In this document: in pieces, positions 15,112 to 23,494 of the stretch
Position numbering within the stretch: the stretch's first letter is position 1
Layout: each line of letters starts with the position of its first letter
DNA from: JBDGSM01 sp042217615
GTDB taxonomy: Archaea > Nanohalarchaeota > Nanosalinia > Nanosalinales > Nanosalinaceae
Assembly (NCBI GenBank): GCA_042217615.1
Contig: JBDGSI010000015.1
Span: forward strand, 1-26,071
DNA: 26,071 nt
Reading direction: 5' to 3'
The notes under the pieces: model-generated
What the model saw: the letters and a program-made list of their open reading frames with translations, nothing else
Told to the model about the DNA's origin: nothing
Database searches by the model: none
Made by a program: the position numbers and the translations under genes

Positions 15112-16221
15112 ATGGATCTGGCAGTTTACCATCCCTGGCTGAAAGAGAAAGGAGGAGCAGAAAAAGTAGTTCTAGAACTGGCAAAAAAATCAGACTACAA
15201 CGTCACAATATACACCCTTTTCTACGACAAAGAGAAAACGTTCGAAGAGTTCAAAGAAGTCAGGGTGGAAGAACTTGGATCAGGAGAAAGGCCTGAAACA
15301 TTCATACAGAAAGCAATGTATGGAATCAAATCTCTTACTGCAGAAATACCTACGGAAAGATACGACAAACTACTGATATCAGAAGCAGGCCTCGGATCAC
15401 TTCTAACACTGAGAAACAACGATATACCCATCTACACATACTGTCACACACCTCTAAGAGCCGCTTTACCAGAGTTCAAACAGACCTACAGGTCAGAACT
15501 ACCTATCTACATGAAACCGGTATTCGAAATAGGTGTCAGAGCCTACTCCCTGATGGAAAAACAGGCCTGGAAAAAATTCGAACACGTACTGGCGAACTCA
15601 GAAACCACCAAAGAAAGAATAATAGCCAAAGGCCTGGCACACCAGGACGAAATAACAGTGCTCAACCCTGGCGCAGATATAGACAACGAACCAGGAGAAT
15701 ACGGAAACTACTTCTTCTACCCATCCCGCTTCCGCAGGTACAAGCGCCAGGACCTGGCAATAGAAGCATTTGAAGAAGCAGAACTGGAAGACTTCAAACT
15801 GGTTCTCGCTGGATCCGCACAGGAAGAAGAATACATCCAAGAACTCAGAGAAAAAACAGAAAACAACGAAAACATCGAGATAAAGACAGACGTACCAGGA
15901 GACCAATGGAACCAGCTATACAAAAATGCTTACACAGTTCTATTCCTGGCAGAAAAAGAAGACTGGGGAATAATACCTGTAGAAGCCGGATCTTATGGCA
16001 AACCAGTAATAGCAGTCAACGAAGGAGGACCAACAGAATCAGTGCTCCAAGGCCAAACAGGATACCTTGTCGAAGCCGACAAAACAGCTATAGCAGAAAA
16101 AATGAAAGACCTGGCCTCCAACCCTGAAAAAGTGAGAGAGATGGGAGAGAAAGGCCTTGAAAACGCAGAAAAATACAGCTGGAGCAATTTTTCTGAAAAG
16201 CTGGATGAAGTTCTTCGTTAA
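15112..16221 (+). CDS. GT4-family glycosyltransferase
   Basis: The 369-residue protein has the GT-B fold of family 4. The N-terminal acceptor domain includes WLKEKGGAEKVV (about 9-20), the Gly-rich loop typical of the family. The C-terminal nucleotide-sugar domain includes FFYPSRFRRYKRQDLAIEAF (about 201-220) and the EX7E motif E283 to E291 (EDWGIIPVE), followed by GKPVIAVNEGGPTE. It probably transfers a sugar from a nucleotide donor to a surface glycan or lipid carrier on the cytosolic face; donor and acceptor are unknown. AAAAGGTA lies directly before the ATG at 15112. Its last 28 codons have a diverged copy in the pseudogene at 17656-18025. It ends 4 bases before the convergent Fic gene's stop. 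Confidence 0.92.
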   Translation: MDLAVYHPWLKEKGGAEKVVLELAKKSDYNVTIYTLFYDKEKTFEEFKEVRVEELGSGERPETFIQKAMYGIKSLTAEIPTERYDKLLISEAGLGSLLTLRNNDIPIYTYCHTPLRAALPEFKQTYRSELPIYMKPVFEIGVRAYSLMEKQAWKKFEHVLANSETTKERIIAKGLAHQDEITVLNPGADIDNEPGEYGNYFFYPSRFRRYKRQDLAIEAFEEAELEDFKLVLAGSAQEEEYIQELREKTENNENIEIKTDVPGDQWNQLYKNAYTVLFLAEKEDWGIIPVEAGSYGKPVIAVNEGGPTESVLQGQTGYLVEADKTAIAEKMKDLASNPEKVREMGEKGLENAEKYSWSNFSEKLDEVLR

Positions 16222-16225
16222 CGAT

Positions 16226-17431
16226 TTAGGTTTCGGTGAGTGTCAACTGCCCGGTCTCCTCTTCATCAAACTTCATATCTTCATCTTCCAGTAAGTCTAG
16301 AAGTTCCGGACACTTGAACCTCTTGTTCCTGGATCTATCTCCTACCTGTTCAAGGATGCCTTTTTCGACAAGCTTTCTCGTGACTCTTGAAGCTGTTGAA
16401 CGACTCATGCTCTCAACTCCATCATCCATGTCATTGATGGTGAAAACAGGTTTACTGAACACGAATTCGATACCTTTCACGAAAGAATCAGATCCTCCAC
16501 CCCTACGAATTTCTTTGATGTAGTCCTCACGCAGTTCCTGGATCCTTCTAGCTCTTCCCAAAGCATCTCTGGACTGTTCTCTTACACCTTTAAGGAAAAA
16601 CCTGAGCCAGGAGTCGTAATCTCCTTCCTTGCTCACTCCAAGAAGGTGTTCATAGTAGTCCTCCCGGTTCTTGTTCAGATAAGCCGAAAGGTAAAGTAAA
16701 GGTTGAGAAAGCTTATCTCGCTTCAAAAGATAGAGCACTATAAGTAAACGACCAATTCTCCCATTACCATCCGCAAAAGGATGGATAGATTCGAACTGGT
16801 AATGTATCAGACCGATATTGACCAGATCGGACATCTTCGGAGGCGACTGGATGAACCTTTCGAGAGAATCCATAAGGCCTGGAACTCTATCAGGAGCTGG
16901 CGGCACATAGGTCGCTTCTTCAGCAGTAGTACCTCCGATGAAGTTCTGGACCGACCGGAAAGTACCTGTATTTATCTCGCCTCCTCTCTCTGCAACTACA
17001 CCGTCCATCAGTATATCATGCAAGTCTTTCAGTAACTCAAGACTGATATCCTCGCCGTTTTCGATCCTTTTCATACCGTGCTCTAAGGCCTCTGAATAAT
17101 TCTTTACTTCCTGAACATCTTCTGAACTGGAGAGGCCTCCAACCTCGAACTGGTACAGGTCCGTCAAGGAAGCCTTAGCACCTTCTATCTTCGAAGACAG
17201 AACCGCCTCCCTCTTCATGTAGGGAGAGATCAAGAGCTGAGGATTCTTCAAGTTTCTCCCGGTGCCTGAAAGATCTCCTAGGGCAGACTCTGCCTCAGTC
17301 AAGTTATATAGAGTATCCCCCGATAAATCCATGTCCTTCAGGGAACGAGGTATATCGCCGGGAACGTAGAAAGCATAGCCTCTGGAAAGGTCAACTCTAC
17401 CTCTTCCATCAAAATCCTCGTCCATATCCAT
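16226..17431 (-). CDS. Fic-domain protein with inhibitory helix and C-terminal winged helix
   Basis: The 401-residue protein has the Fic catalytic motif HPFADGNGRIGR (217-228), with the catalytic His and the phosphate-binding loop complete. The N-terminal inhibitory motif SSKIEG (79-84) fits the (S/T)xxxE(G/N) rule, placing it among Fic proteins that hold the auto-inhibitory helix in the same chain. The flap region (NFIGGTTAEEATYVPP, about 163-178) is also typical. A winged helix-turn-helix occupies about 330-385. Such proteins usually transfer AMP from ATP to a target protein; the target is unknown. The DNA-binding end and the repeated operator-like motif upstream suggest self-regulation. 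The start is ATG 17429-17431; a second ATG at codon 3 is equally placed. It lies within a glycosyltransferase region to which it has no obvious link. Confidence 0.93.
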   Translation of the reverse strand: MDMDEDFDGRGRVDLSRGYAFYVPGDIPRSLKDMDLSGDTLYNLTEAESALGDLSGTGRNLKNPQLLISPYMKREAVLSSKIEGAKASLTDLYQFEVGGLSSSEDVQEVKNYSEALEHGMKRIENGEDISLELLKDLHDILMDGVVAERGGEINTGTFRSVQNFIGGTTAEEATYVPPAPDRVPGLMDSLERFIQSPPKMSDLVNIGLIHYQFESIHPFADGNGRIGRLLIVLYLLKRDKLSQPLLYLSAYLNKNREDYYEHLLGVSKEGDYDSWLRFFLKGVREQSRDALGRARRIQELREDYIKEIRRGGGSDSFVKGIEFVFSKPVFTINDMDDGVESMSRSTASRVTRKLVEKGILEQVGDRSRNKRFKCPELLDLLEDEDMKFDEEETGQLTLTET

Positions 17432-17584
17432 GTGTTCAAAATAAACATAAATAAATCCTTGTGTTCAAAGCACCTGGTTTTTGAACATAAGACCGAAAAG
17501 TTTATATGGTGTTCAGTGACGTGTGTGCAACTTTACTTACAAGAAAAACCACTGTATTCAAATACAGGTGTTTTTGAACACATG
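17432..17584. promoter_or_regulatory. Operator-like array of TGTTCAAA motifs upstream of fic
   Basis: Copies in one orientation: GTGTTCAAAA 17432-17441, GTGTTCAAAG 17461-17470, and partial GGTGTTCAG 17508-17516. Copies in the opposite orientation: TTTTTGAACAT 17478-17488 and TTTTTGAACACATG 17571-17584. A related palindrome TGTATTCAAATACA lies at 17553-17566. The first copy touches the fic start codon; an AT-rich TATA-like tract lies at 17441-17456. This fits binding by a winged-helix regulator, most simply Fic itself. A plus-strand TATA (TTTATATGG, 17501-17509) lies in the array, which could therefore control both directions. The remaining 17585-17655 holds no gene. Confidence 0.6.
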
Positions 17585-17655
17585 CACAGAAATTTATTAG
17601 GCTGACGAAATGATTTCAGTTATAACATCAATTCCACAATAAACAGGTATACTTC

Positions 17656-18025
17656 ATGAAAGAAGCAACACTGATCTGCACAGTATACAACGAAGGAGAA
17701 TCGATGAGACCACGACTGGATCGAACTCGTGGTGGAAGAAGGCTGCAACATAGCGGAAGGCAGGAACATCGCGGTGGAGGAGGCCTCAAATGAATACATT
17801 GTTTCAACTGATGGAGGCTGTGTACTCGATGAGAAATGGTACGAAGAGATGTGCAAGGCCTTCGATGAGAGCGATTACGTGATCGGGATGTTCCAGTACC
17901 GGGCCGAAAACCTGTTTGAGAAAGTGAGAGAGATGGGTGAACAAGGCCTTGAAAACGTAAAAAAGTACAGCTGGAGTAACTTTTCAGATAAACTGGTGAG
18001 GTGCTCGAGTAGATGGTATCTGTAG
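17656..18025 (+). pseudogene. Mosaic remnant: GT2 glycosyltransferase pieces joined to a GT4 C-terminus
   Basis: The ATG at 17656 begins MKEATLICTVYNEGES, the N-terminus of a GT2 enzyme, which runs out of sense after about 16 codons. In a shifted frame from about 17714 the middle of a GT2 appears (ELVVEEGCNIAEGRNIAVEE ... STDGGCVLDEKWYEEM), so roughly 50 codons including the first metal-binding region are missing. At about 17919 the same frame changes into KVREMGEQGLENVKKYSW, a copy of the last codons of the GT4 gene at 15112-16221 (21 of 25 residues identical). The junction to GT4 sequence is near an AAGGCCTT motif. The end overlaps the next GT2 gene by 13 bases and supplies its ribosome-binding site. 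It is unlikely to make an active enzyme. Confidence 0.82.
17995..18003 (+). promoter_or_regulatory. Shine-Dalgarno for the GT2 gene at 18013
   Basis: GGTGAGGTG ends 9 bases before the ATG at 18013. It fixes the start and lies inside the preceding broken gene. Confidence 0.6.
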
Positions 18026-18942
18026 TTATCCCGACAAAAGACGATGAGAAAGTTTTCAAGGCTATTGAAAGAGCGAAAGATGAGAGGCCTGATGAAATAA
18101 TCGTGGTAAACGATACTGAGTCTTCCGAAAAATACTGCGAAAAATTACAGGATATTTCAGGCGTAAAATATGTTGAAGTGAAAGGAGGTACAGCAAAGGC
18201 GAGAAATAAAGGTGCAGAGAAGGCCTCATCAGAAAAAATAATTTTCCTGGATTCTGATTGCTATCCTACAGAAGGATGGAAAGAAAAAATGTCTCAAGCA
18301 TTAGATGATGTAGATATAGCTGAAGGGAAAGTAGAATACATCGGAGAAAGAACACCTTTCTCACGCCTGGTAGAAAATAAAGGGGAAGAAGGCCATTTCC
18401 TCACCGCAAATCTTGGGGTGAGAAAAGAAGTATTTCAGAAAGTGAAATTTGACGAAAACTATGCAATATTCAGAGAAGACACAGATTTCGGTCTGAGAGC
18501 TTTAGAACAAGGATTTAAATCCAAATTTGTGGATGCAAAAGTAGAACATGACGCAGGAAAAAGAACCTTCAGAAAATTTATACAGGACCAGCTCAGGTAC
18601 GAGACAGAACCTTACTTCTACCAGAAATTCAGGGGGAACGAAAAACTGGGCGACCACGTAGCCTATGTAGGGCCTGTGCTTTACCCGAAGGAACTCGCGT
18701 TTGAAGGCCTGATCGCTGCCTCGATACTTCTATCAGCATTTAATCCTCTAGCTCTTTCAGGCCTCTTTTTCTCCTCCGTAGTGTTAAGCAGCTACTACAG
18801 CTACTCAGCTATGAGAGAAAAGAACGCAGAATTCAGCTTGGCGGACTGGTTCAGAGGCCCCTACACCGTACCTATAGGCATATTTGCCAAACGTTACGCG
18901 ATCTGGAAAGGAGCGCTCAGGTACGGCGTACTGGTTATCTAA
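18013..18942 (+). CDS. GT2-family glycosyltransferase with C-terminal membrane segments
   Basis: The 309-residue protein opens with the GT-A strand MVSVVIPTKDDE. It has the nucleotide-sugar site IIVVNDTES (about 29-37), the metal-binding DSD (80-82) in IIFLDSDCYP, and the catalytic-base region FREDTDFGLRA (153-163). Two hydrophobic helices (about 229-265) would anchor it to the membrane, as in transferases that act on lipid-linked sugars. Acceptor and donor are unknown. The start ATG has a strong Shine-Dalgarno at 17995-18003. An epimerase gene follows on the same strand after 39 bases, so the two may share a transcript and the epimerase may supply its donor sugar. Confidence 0.9.
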   Translation: MVSVVIPTKDDEKVFKAIERAKDERPDEIIVVNDTESSEKYCEKLQDISGVKYVEVKGGTAKARNKGAEKASSEKIIFLDSDCYPTEGWKEKMSQALDDVDIAEGKVEYIGERTPFSRLVENKGEEGHFLTANLGVRKEVFQKVKFDENYAIFREDTDFGLRALEQGFKSKFVDAKVEHDAGKRTFRKFIQDQLRYETEPYFYQKFRGNEKLGDHVAYVGPVLYPKELAFEGLIAASILLSAFNPLALSGLFFSSVVLSSYYSYSAMREKNAEFSLADWFRGPYTVPIGIFAKRYAIWKGALRYGVLVI

Positions 18943-18981
18943 CCATAGCTGTTTATCAGTTTCCGTAATGAAGAATTGGAT

Positions 18982-19917
18982 ATGGCCGATATCGTAGTTA
19001 CAGGAGGAGCAGGTTTCATAGGATCACATCTGGTCGATTCACTGGTAGAGGAAAACGAAGTCAAGGTACTGGACGACCTTTCCACAGGTAAAAAAGAAAA
19101 TATACATGAAGAAGCAGAGTTCGTCGAAGTAGATATAACAGACTTTGAAGCAGTCAAAGACGCTATAGATGAGCCTGACGTGGTTTACCACCTGGCGGCC
19201 TCAGCTCATACCAGAGCAACCTCAGCTGGATGGGATGATCCTCAGTTCGACTGCGAAGTGAACGCTAAAGGCACAATCAATGTGTTTGAGGCCGTGAGGC
19301 AGCTTGATATGGATCCAAAGATAGTATACGCATCTTCAGCAGCCGTCTACGGAAGTCCGAAGAACCCACCGATGAGCGAGGAGCATCCGAAAGACCCGAT
19401 CTCCCCGTACGGAGTACACAAATACACAGGGGAGAAACACATGAGAGCATACTGCGACCAGCACGACCTCAATATCTCCGCAGTAAGGATATTCAACACG
19501 TTTGGAGAAAGGCAGCCACGTTACGTCATGTACGACTTCTTCAAAAAACTCCAGGAAGACAACACAGAACTTGAAGTCCTGGGAACAGGCAGACAGATCA
19601 GAGACTACTGCCACGTAGACGACACAGTAAAGGCCTTCGAGATCGTAGCCGAGAAAGGAGAAAAAGGCGAGGCCTACAACCTTTCAGGAGAAAACGTGAT
19701 CTCCATCAACGATCTGGCAGAACTGATGATAGAAATCGCCGATCTCGACGCCAGCTACTACAACACTGACGAGAGCTGGAAAGGAGACCCACAGAGACTG
19801 GAGGCAGACATCTCCAAGCTGAAAGAATTAGGCTTTGAACCGGAGGTAGGCCTGGAGGAAGGCCTTGAAAGGTTCAAGGAATGGTTTGAGGAGAAAGAGG
19901 GAGAGATCAAGAACTGA
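18982..19917 (+). CDS. NAD-dependent epimerase/dehydratase (UDP-glucose 4-epimerase-like)
   Basis: The protein is 311 residues from ATG 18982. It is an extended short-chain dehydrogenase: the NAD-binding loop VTGGAGFIGSH lies at about 6-16, an Asp for the adenosine ribose follows VLDD, and the active site has YASSAAVYG and the Y143-x3-K147 pair in SPYGVHKY. The middle RIFNTFGERQ and GRQIRDYCHVDD motifs are those of UDP-sugar 4-epimerases such as GalE/WbpP. It probably interconverts UDP-hexoses for the neighbouring transferases. An in-frame TTG at 18976 is two codons earlier; the ATG is preferred, though no clear Shine-Dalgarno is present. Its end overlaps the convergent GT4 gene by 11 bases. 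Confidence 0.9.
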   Translation: MADIVVTGGAGFIGSHLVDSLVEENEVKVLDDLSTGKKENIHEEAEFVEVDITDFEAVKDAIDEPDVVYHLAASAHTRATSAGWDDPQFDCEVNAKGTINVFEAVRQLDMDPKIVYASSAAVYGSPKNPPMSEEHPKDPISPYGVHKYTGEKHMRAYCDQHDLNISAVRIFNTFGERQPRYVMYDFFKKLQEDNTELEVLGTGRQIRDYCHVDDTVKAFEIVAEKGEKGEAYNLSGENVISINDLAELMIEIADLDASYYNTDESWKGDPQRLEADISKLKELGFEPEVGLEEGLERFKEWFEEKEGEIKN

Positions 19918-21019
19918 GGTCCTCGTAGACCCTTTCCGTCTTCTCAACAACAGAGTCCCAGCTGTACTCCTCCAAGGCCTTTTTCCGGCATCTACCACTC
20001 ATCTCCTCAAGATCTCTGTCGAACAGATTTTCAAGACCTTTTCTCAGTTCCTCGACCTCCTCAGGTTCAACTACCTCTCCAATGTCTTCAGTCACCACGT
20101 CAGGTATCGAACCAACGTTCGTCGAAAGCACAGGAGTTCCACAGGAGAGGGATTCAAGTATCGAAAGAGGAAGGCCTTCACCGAACGTAGGCAGGCAGAA
20201 TACGTCTCCCAGAGAGTAGTAAAGAGGTAGTTCATCTTCAGGAACTCTTCCGGCGAAATGCACGTCTTCGCCCGCCTTCTCCTCGAGCTCTTCCTTGAAA
20301 GGTCCGTCTCCAGCTATTACGAGAGAAGTGTCATCCATCTGGTTGACTGCTTCCACCAGGAGGCCGTGACCCTTGTACTCGACCAGCCGCGAGACAGCCA
20401 CTACCACGTTATCCCTCAGGTCGTATCTCTTCTCTACCTCCGAGGTATCGGAAGGCTGGAAGAAATCAGCGTCCACACCGTTAGGTATCTCGGTTATAAC
20501 ATCGTCCCCTATACCAAGCAGTCGTTTCTGGTCCTCCCTGTTACCCTTGCTTAGAGCGATGAAACGGTCCACCCTCTTCCTGGCTGCCCTCTTATCGAAG
20601 AAGTTGAAAGGAGCCAAAGGAATCTTCAGATGCCTGTAACGAAACTCCTCCAGACCGTGAGTCGTAACAACTATGTCGTTCTCGTGAAAGTAGGAGTAAG
20701 CCGTGATAGGAAAGATGCCGTGGGAATGAACGATATCCAGCTCATCCAGCTCATCCCAGTTCTTCCTCATCAGGTACACGTACTCGAAGAAGTTCAACCT
20801 GCCCATACCCAGGTCCCGGTACTCCACCTCATGCAGAACAAGGTTCTCATGATCCAAGTCCTCATACTCCTCATCCGAGGCATCATCAGCCTCTAGACAG
20901 TAGATATGGACCTCGTGACCTCTCTCCGCAAGGCCTTTAGCAACATAGTAGACATGCTTCTCCGCACCACCGAAACCGTGGATAGGATAAACAGTACGAC
21001 AAAGGATACCTATTTCCAT
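19907..21019 (-). CDS. GT4-family glycosyltransferase (PimB/PigA-like arrangement)
   Basis: From ATG 21017-21019 the protein is 370 residues and GT-B. The N-terminal acceptor domain has YPIHGFGGAEKHV (11-23) and a HSHG segment (98-101). The donor domain has AVSRLVEYKGHGLLVEA (about 208-224), IAGDGP (235-240), the EX7E motif E281-E289 (EGLPLSILE), and SCGTPVLSTNVGSIPD. The frame is open 26 codons further upstream, but that extension would run into the divergent promoter region. An AT-rich TATA-like CTATTTATTT about 27 bases before 21019 supports the shorter form. It is divergent from the alkaline-phosphatase-fold gene and is expected to add a hexose to a surface glycan. Confidence 0.92.
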   Translation of the reverse strand: MEIGILCRTVYPIHGFGGAEKHVYYVAKGLAERGHEVHIYCLEADDASDEEYEDLDHENLVLHEVEYRDLGMGRLNFFEYVYLMRKNWDELDELDIVHSHGIFPITAYSYFHENDIVVTTHGLEEFRYRHLKIPLAPFNFFDKRAARKRVDRFIALSKGNREDQKRLLGIGDDVITEIPNGVDADFFQPSDTSEVEKRYDLRDNVVVAVSRLVEYKGHGLLVEAVNQMDDTSLVIAGDGPFKEELEEKAGEDVHFAGRVPEDELPLYYSLGDVFCLPTFGEGLPLSILESLSCGTPVLSTNVGSIPDVVTEDIGEVVEPEEVEELRKGLENLFDRDLEEMSGRCRKKALEEYSWDSVVEKTERVYEDLSS

Positions 21020-21039
21020 GCCAAGGCCTTGAAACTCCA

Positions 21040-21080
21040 GAAATAAATAGCTCAAGACAGCATTCATCACATTTAATACG
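21040..21080. promoter_or_regulatory. Divergent promoter pair
   Basis: On the minus strand CTATTTATTT (about 21043-21052) serves the GT4 gene. On the plus strand ATTTAATAC (about 21070-21079) lies about 26 bases before the ATG at 21102. Both fit leaderless transcription. Confidence 0.45.
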
Positions 21081-21101
21081 ATTTCTTCAGCAAACACCTA
21101 C

Positions 21102-22409
21102 ATGACAGAACCAAACATCTTCCTGATAGTGCTGGACTCCACAAGACATGAATACCTCGGAGTCTACGACAATGAGGCCAGAACTCCCAACATAGATGAT
21201 CTGGCGGAGAAAGGCCTAACATTCGACAATGCGTTCGCCCCTTCCGGATGGACGCCGCCCTCCCACGCCTCAATGTTCACAGGAAAGAGGCCTACGGACG
21301 TTGGAGGAACTTCTCCAGAACCGGAGATAAAATCAGGAACAGAAACGATAGCCTCCAGACTTTCAGAGAAAGGCTATAGGACAGCTGCATACCACACAGC
21401 AGCACATATCTCAAAGGAAGCGGGCTACAGCCAGGGCTTCGACAAGTACAAAGACGTAAGGCACGAGTACCCACGTAAGAAGACTCTGAATCCCTTCATG
21501 TGGGCTGACACAATGCTCCAGAGAATATGGGGGAGAAAAGACCGAGAGCTGTTCCTAACTTACCTGCTCAACAGAGAGATCAAAACTTCAGAGGAACCTC
21601 TCTTCGTATTCACAAACTACCAGACACCTCACAGGCCTTACGCACCACACTTCCTCGCGAAATCCAGGTTCGGAAACACAGAAGTCAGCGCCGAGATCCA
21701 GCAACTGATCGACGATGGAAAGGAGGAACTTGGGAGAAAGGCCTCAAACGGCGAGATAGATATATCCGAGGAGGACAGAGAAGCCCTGCTTAACTTGGGA
21801 AGGGCGGAGACTTACAGAGTTGATTTCTACATCGGAAGACTTGTCAAAAAGCTGAAGAAGGAAGATATGTACGAAAACTCGGTCCTGATAATAACAGCAG
21901 ACCACGGAGACAACTTCGGAGAGAACGGACTCTTCGAACACGGATACCTGTCCAAGGAGAACCTCCACGTCCCTCTGATAATTTCCGGAGGATTTATAGA
22001 GGCCCAGGACAGGATAGAGGAGACTGTATCCACGAAGAACCTGAAACAGTTTATAGAGGAAGGCCCTGAAGATCAGGAAAAGGCCTTGGACAGCTTGAAG
22101 ACAGAATACGCTGTATCGGAACTAGGAGAGTCCTCCATAGCTCAGAAACACGACTTTCCCTGGCTGGACGCCTCAATATCCGTGACAGACGGTGAAAATC
22201 AGTTATTGAAGAGAAAGAACTTCGAGGACATTTCAGGGAAGTTCACGGAGAGAGGAGTGGACTATAACGAAGATATACCTGAAGAGAAAAAGAAGAGAAT
22301 GGAGAAGGAAGCAGGAGGATTCGAAAACTTCCAGGCAGCGGGAAGAGACTTCAACAACTTCGACGACGAAGAGGTAAAATCAAAGCTCGCCGACCTGGGA
22401 TACACATGA
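21102..22409 (+). CDS. Sulfatase-like (alkaline phosphatase superfamily) hydrolase or transferase
   Basis: The 435-residue protein has the superfamily's metal-binding start NIFLIVLDSTR (D12), the nucleophile loop GWTPPSHASMFTGKRP, and DHGDNFGENG (D267, H268) before a conserved FEHGYLSKENLHVPLI segment. At the position of the sulfatase cysteine or serine that becomes formylglycine there is T51 (TPPSH). This argues against a classic sulfatase and is closer to phosphotransferases that use Thr, such as phosphoethanolamine or glycerol-phosphate transferases. Unlike those, it has no membrane segments or signal peptide. It probably adds or removes a phosphate or sulfate group on the surface glycan. 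The stop overlaps the next GT4 start (ATGA). Confidence 0.85.
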   Translation: MTEPNIFLIVLDSTRHEYLGVYDNEARTPNIDDLAEKGLTFDNAFAPSGWTPPSHASMFTGKRPTDVGGTSPEPEIKSGTETIASRLSEKGYRTAAYHTAAHISKEAGYSQGFDKYKDVRHEYPRKKTLNPFMWADTMLQRIWGRKDRELFLTYLLNREIKTSEEPLFVFTNYQTPHRPYAPHFLAKSRFGNTEVSAEIQQLIDDGKEELGRKASNGEIDISEEDREALLNLGRAETYRVDFYIGRLVKKLKKEDMYENSVLIITADHGDNFGENGLFEHGYLSKENLHVPLIISGGFIEAQDRIEETVSTKNLKQFIEEGPEDQEKALDSLKTEYAVSELGESSIAQKHDFPWLDASISVTDGENQLLKRKNFEDISGKFTERGVDYNEDIPEEKKKRMEKEAGGFENFQAAGRDFNNFDDEEVKSKLADLGYT

Positions 22410-23494
22410 CCAAGTTCCTGTCCTCAACCGAATACCTCTACCCGCCTCGAGGGGGAGGAGAACACGCGTTAAGAAATCTTCTGCTGGAGCTGGAGGAGAG
22501 AGGCCATGAGACAGTTGCTTTACATAACGGCGAGGAAGACCCTGAGATAGAGGACTACACCGCAGGAGCCGCAGATATACCTGGAGGATGGACAAGGAAC
22601 TTCATACAGTCAGTCCAGTGGGGAAGAAAGCTCTCCAGAGTGATAGAAAAGGAAGAACCGGACTACGTCGTAACACAGCTGGGCCTCGCACCGGTAACAC
22701 AGAAGATATGCGAGAAAAGAGGCGTTCCATGCATAATACTTCTGATAGACTACAGCCACCTCTGCATCGAACGGTTCGCCGGAGGAGAAGTCGAACAACA
22801 TTCCTGCCTCAGAGAGTCAGGCCTCAAGTTCAAATGGCAGTACCCCTTCTACTACTCGATAAAAAAGAATTTTGAGGAAGCGCTGAGGAACGCTGAACAC
22901 GTCTTCTCCAACAGCGAATACATGAAGGAAAAGACTGAGCAGTTCCTCGGAGTTGAGACGGAAGTACTCTACCCCCCGATAGATTACACCGAAGCCGAAG
23001 CAGAGGGAACAGGAGAACACATCACCATGATCAACCCGTCAAAGTACAAGGGAGGAGAGATCTTCGCAGAAGTAGCTAGGGAGATGCCCGAGGAAAACTT
23101 CCTCGCCCTCGGATCAGGAGAGAAAGATGTACAGCAAAAACTGGAAGGCCTCGAAAACGTAGAAACTGTCGAACACGTCGACAAGATAAAACAGATCTAC
23201 TCCAGGACCAAGCTACTGCTCGTGCCTTCACAGTGGCCGGAACCCTTCGGAATGGTCGCACCAGAAGCCATGCACAACAAGATACCGGCGCTCGTAAGTG
23301 GGACAGGAGGCCTACCCGAAGCAGCAGGCCTCGAAGAACTACAGGTAGAAAACTTCCAAGACCCGAAGGCCTGGAAACAGAAAATACAGTCAAAAGAATG
23401 GAAACTAAAACAGGAATACAGAGAACACTCGGAGAAGTTCTCGGCGGAAAAGATAACCGAACAGTTTCTAAGGAAGATAGGTGAGAAAAGTTGA
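22406..23494 (+). CDS. GT4-family glycosyltransferase
   Basis: The 362-residue GT-B protein has an acceptor-side loop YPPRGGGEHALRNLLLELEERGHE (within residues 12-35), a donor domain with MINPSKYKGGEIFAEVA, the EX7E motif E279-E287 (EPFGMVAPE), and ALVSGTGGLPEA. It contains a Cys/His-bearing stretch (YSHLCIERF ... HSCLRESG, about 113-136) that is less usual. The ATG overlaps the upstream stop as ATGA and the next gene starts on its stop as TTGA, so 21102-24576 is a tightly coupled three-gene unit. The specific sugar is unknown. Confidence 0.92.
   Translation: MTKFLSSTEYLYPPRGGGEHALRNLLLELEERGHETVALHNGEEDPEIEDYTAGAADIPGGWTRNFIQSVQWGRKLSRVIEKEEPDYVVTQLGLAPVTQKICEKRGVPCIILLIDYSHLCIERFAGGEVEQHSCLRESGLKFKWQYPFYYSIKKNFEEALRNAEHVFSNSEYMKEKTEQFLGVETEVLYPPIDYTEAEAEGTGEHITMINPSKYKGGEIFAEVAREMPEENFLALGSGEKDVQQKLEGLENVETVEHVDKIKQIYSRTKLLLVPSQWPEPFGMVAPEAMHNKIPALVSGTGGLPEAAGLEELQVENFQDPKAWKQKIQSKEWKLKQEYREHSEKFSAEKITEQFLRKIGEKS

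Noticed and set aside
14891..15184. Minus-strand open frame of 97 codons
   Set aside because: It is antisense to the small hydrophobic frame and to the GT4 start, with no start signals; Leu/Pro-rich shadow translation.
17432..17655. Mobile-element ends around the Fic gene
   Set aside because: The repeated TGTTCAAA words are only upstream of fic, not at both ends, and no transposase is present; an operator array is the simpler reading.
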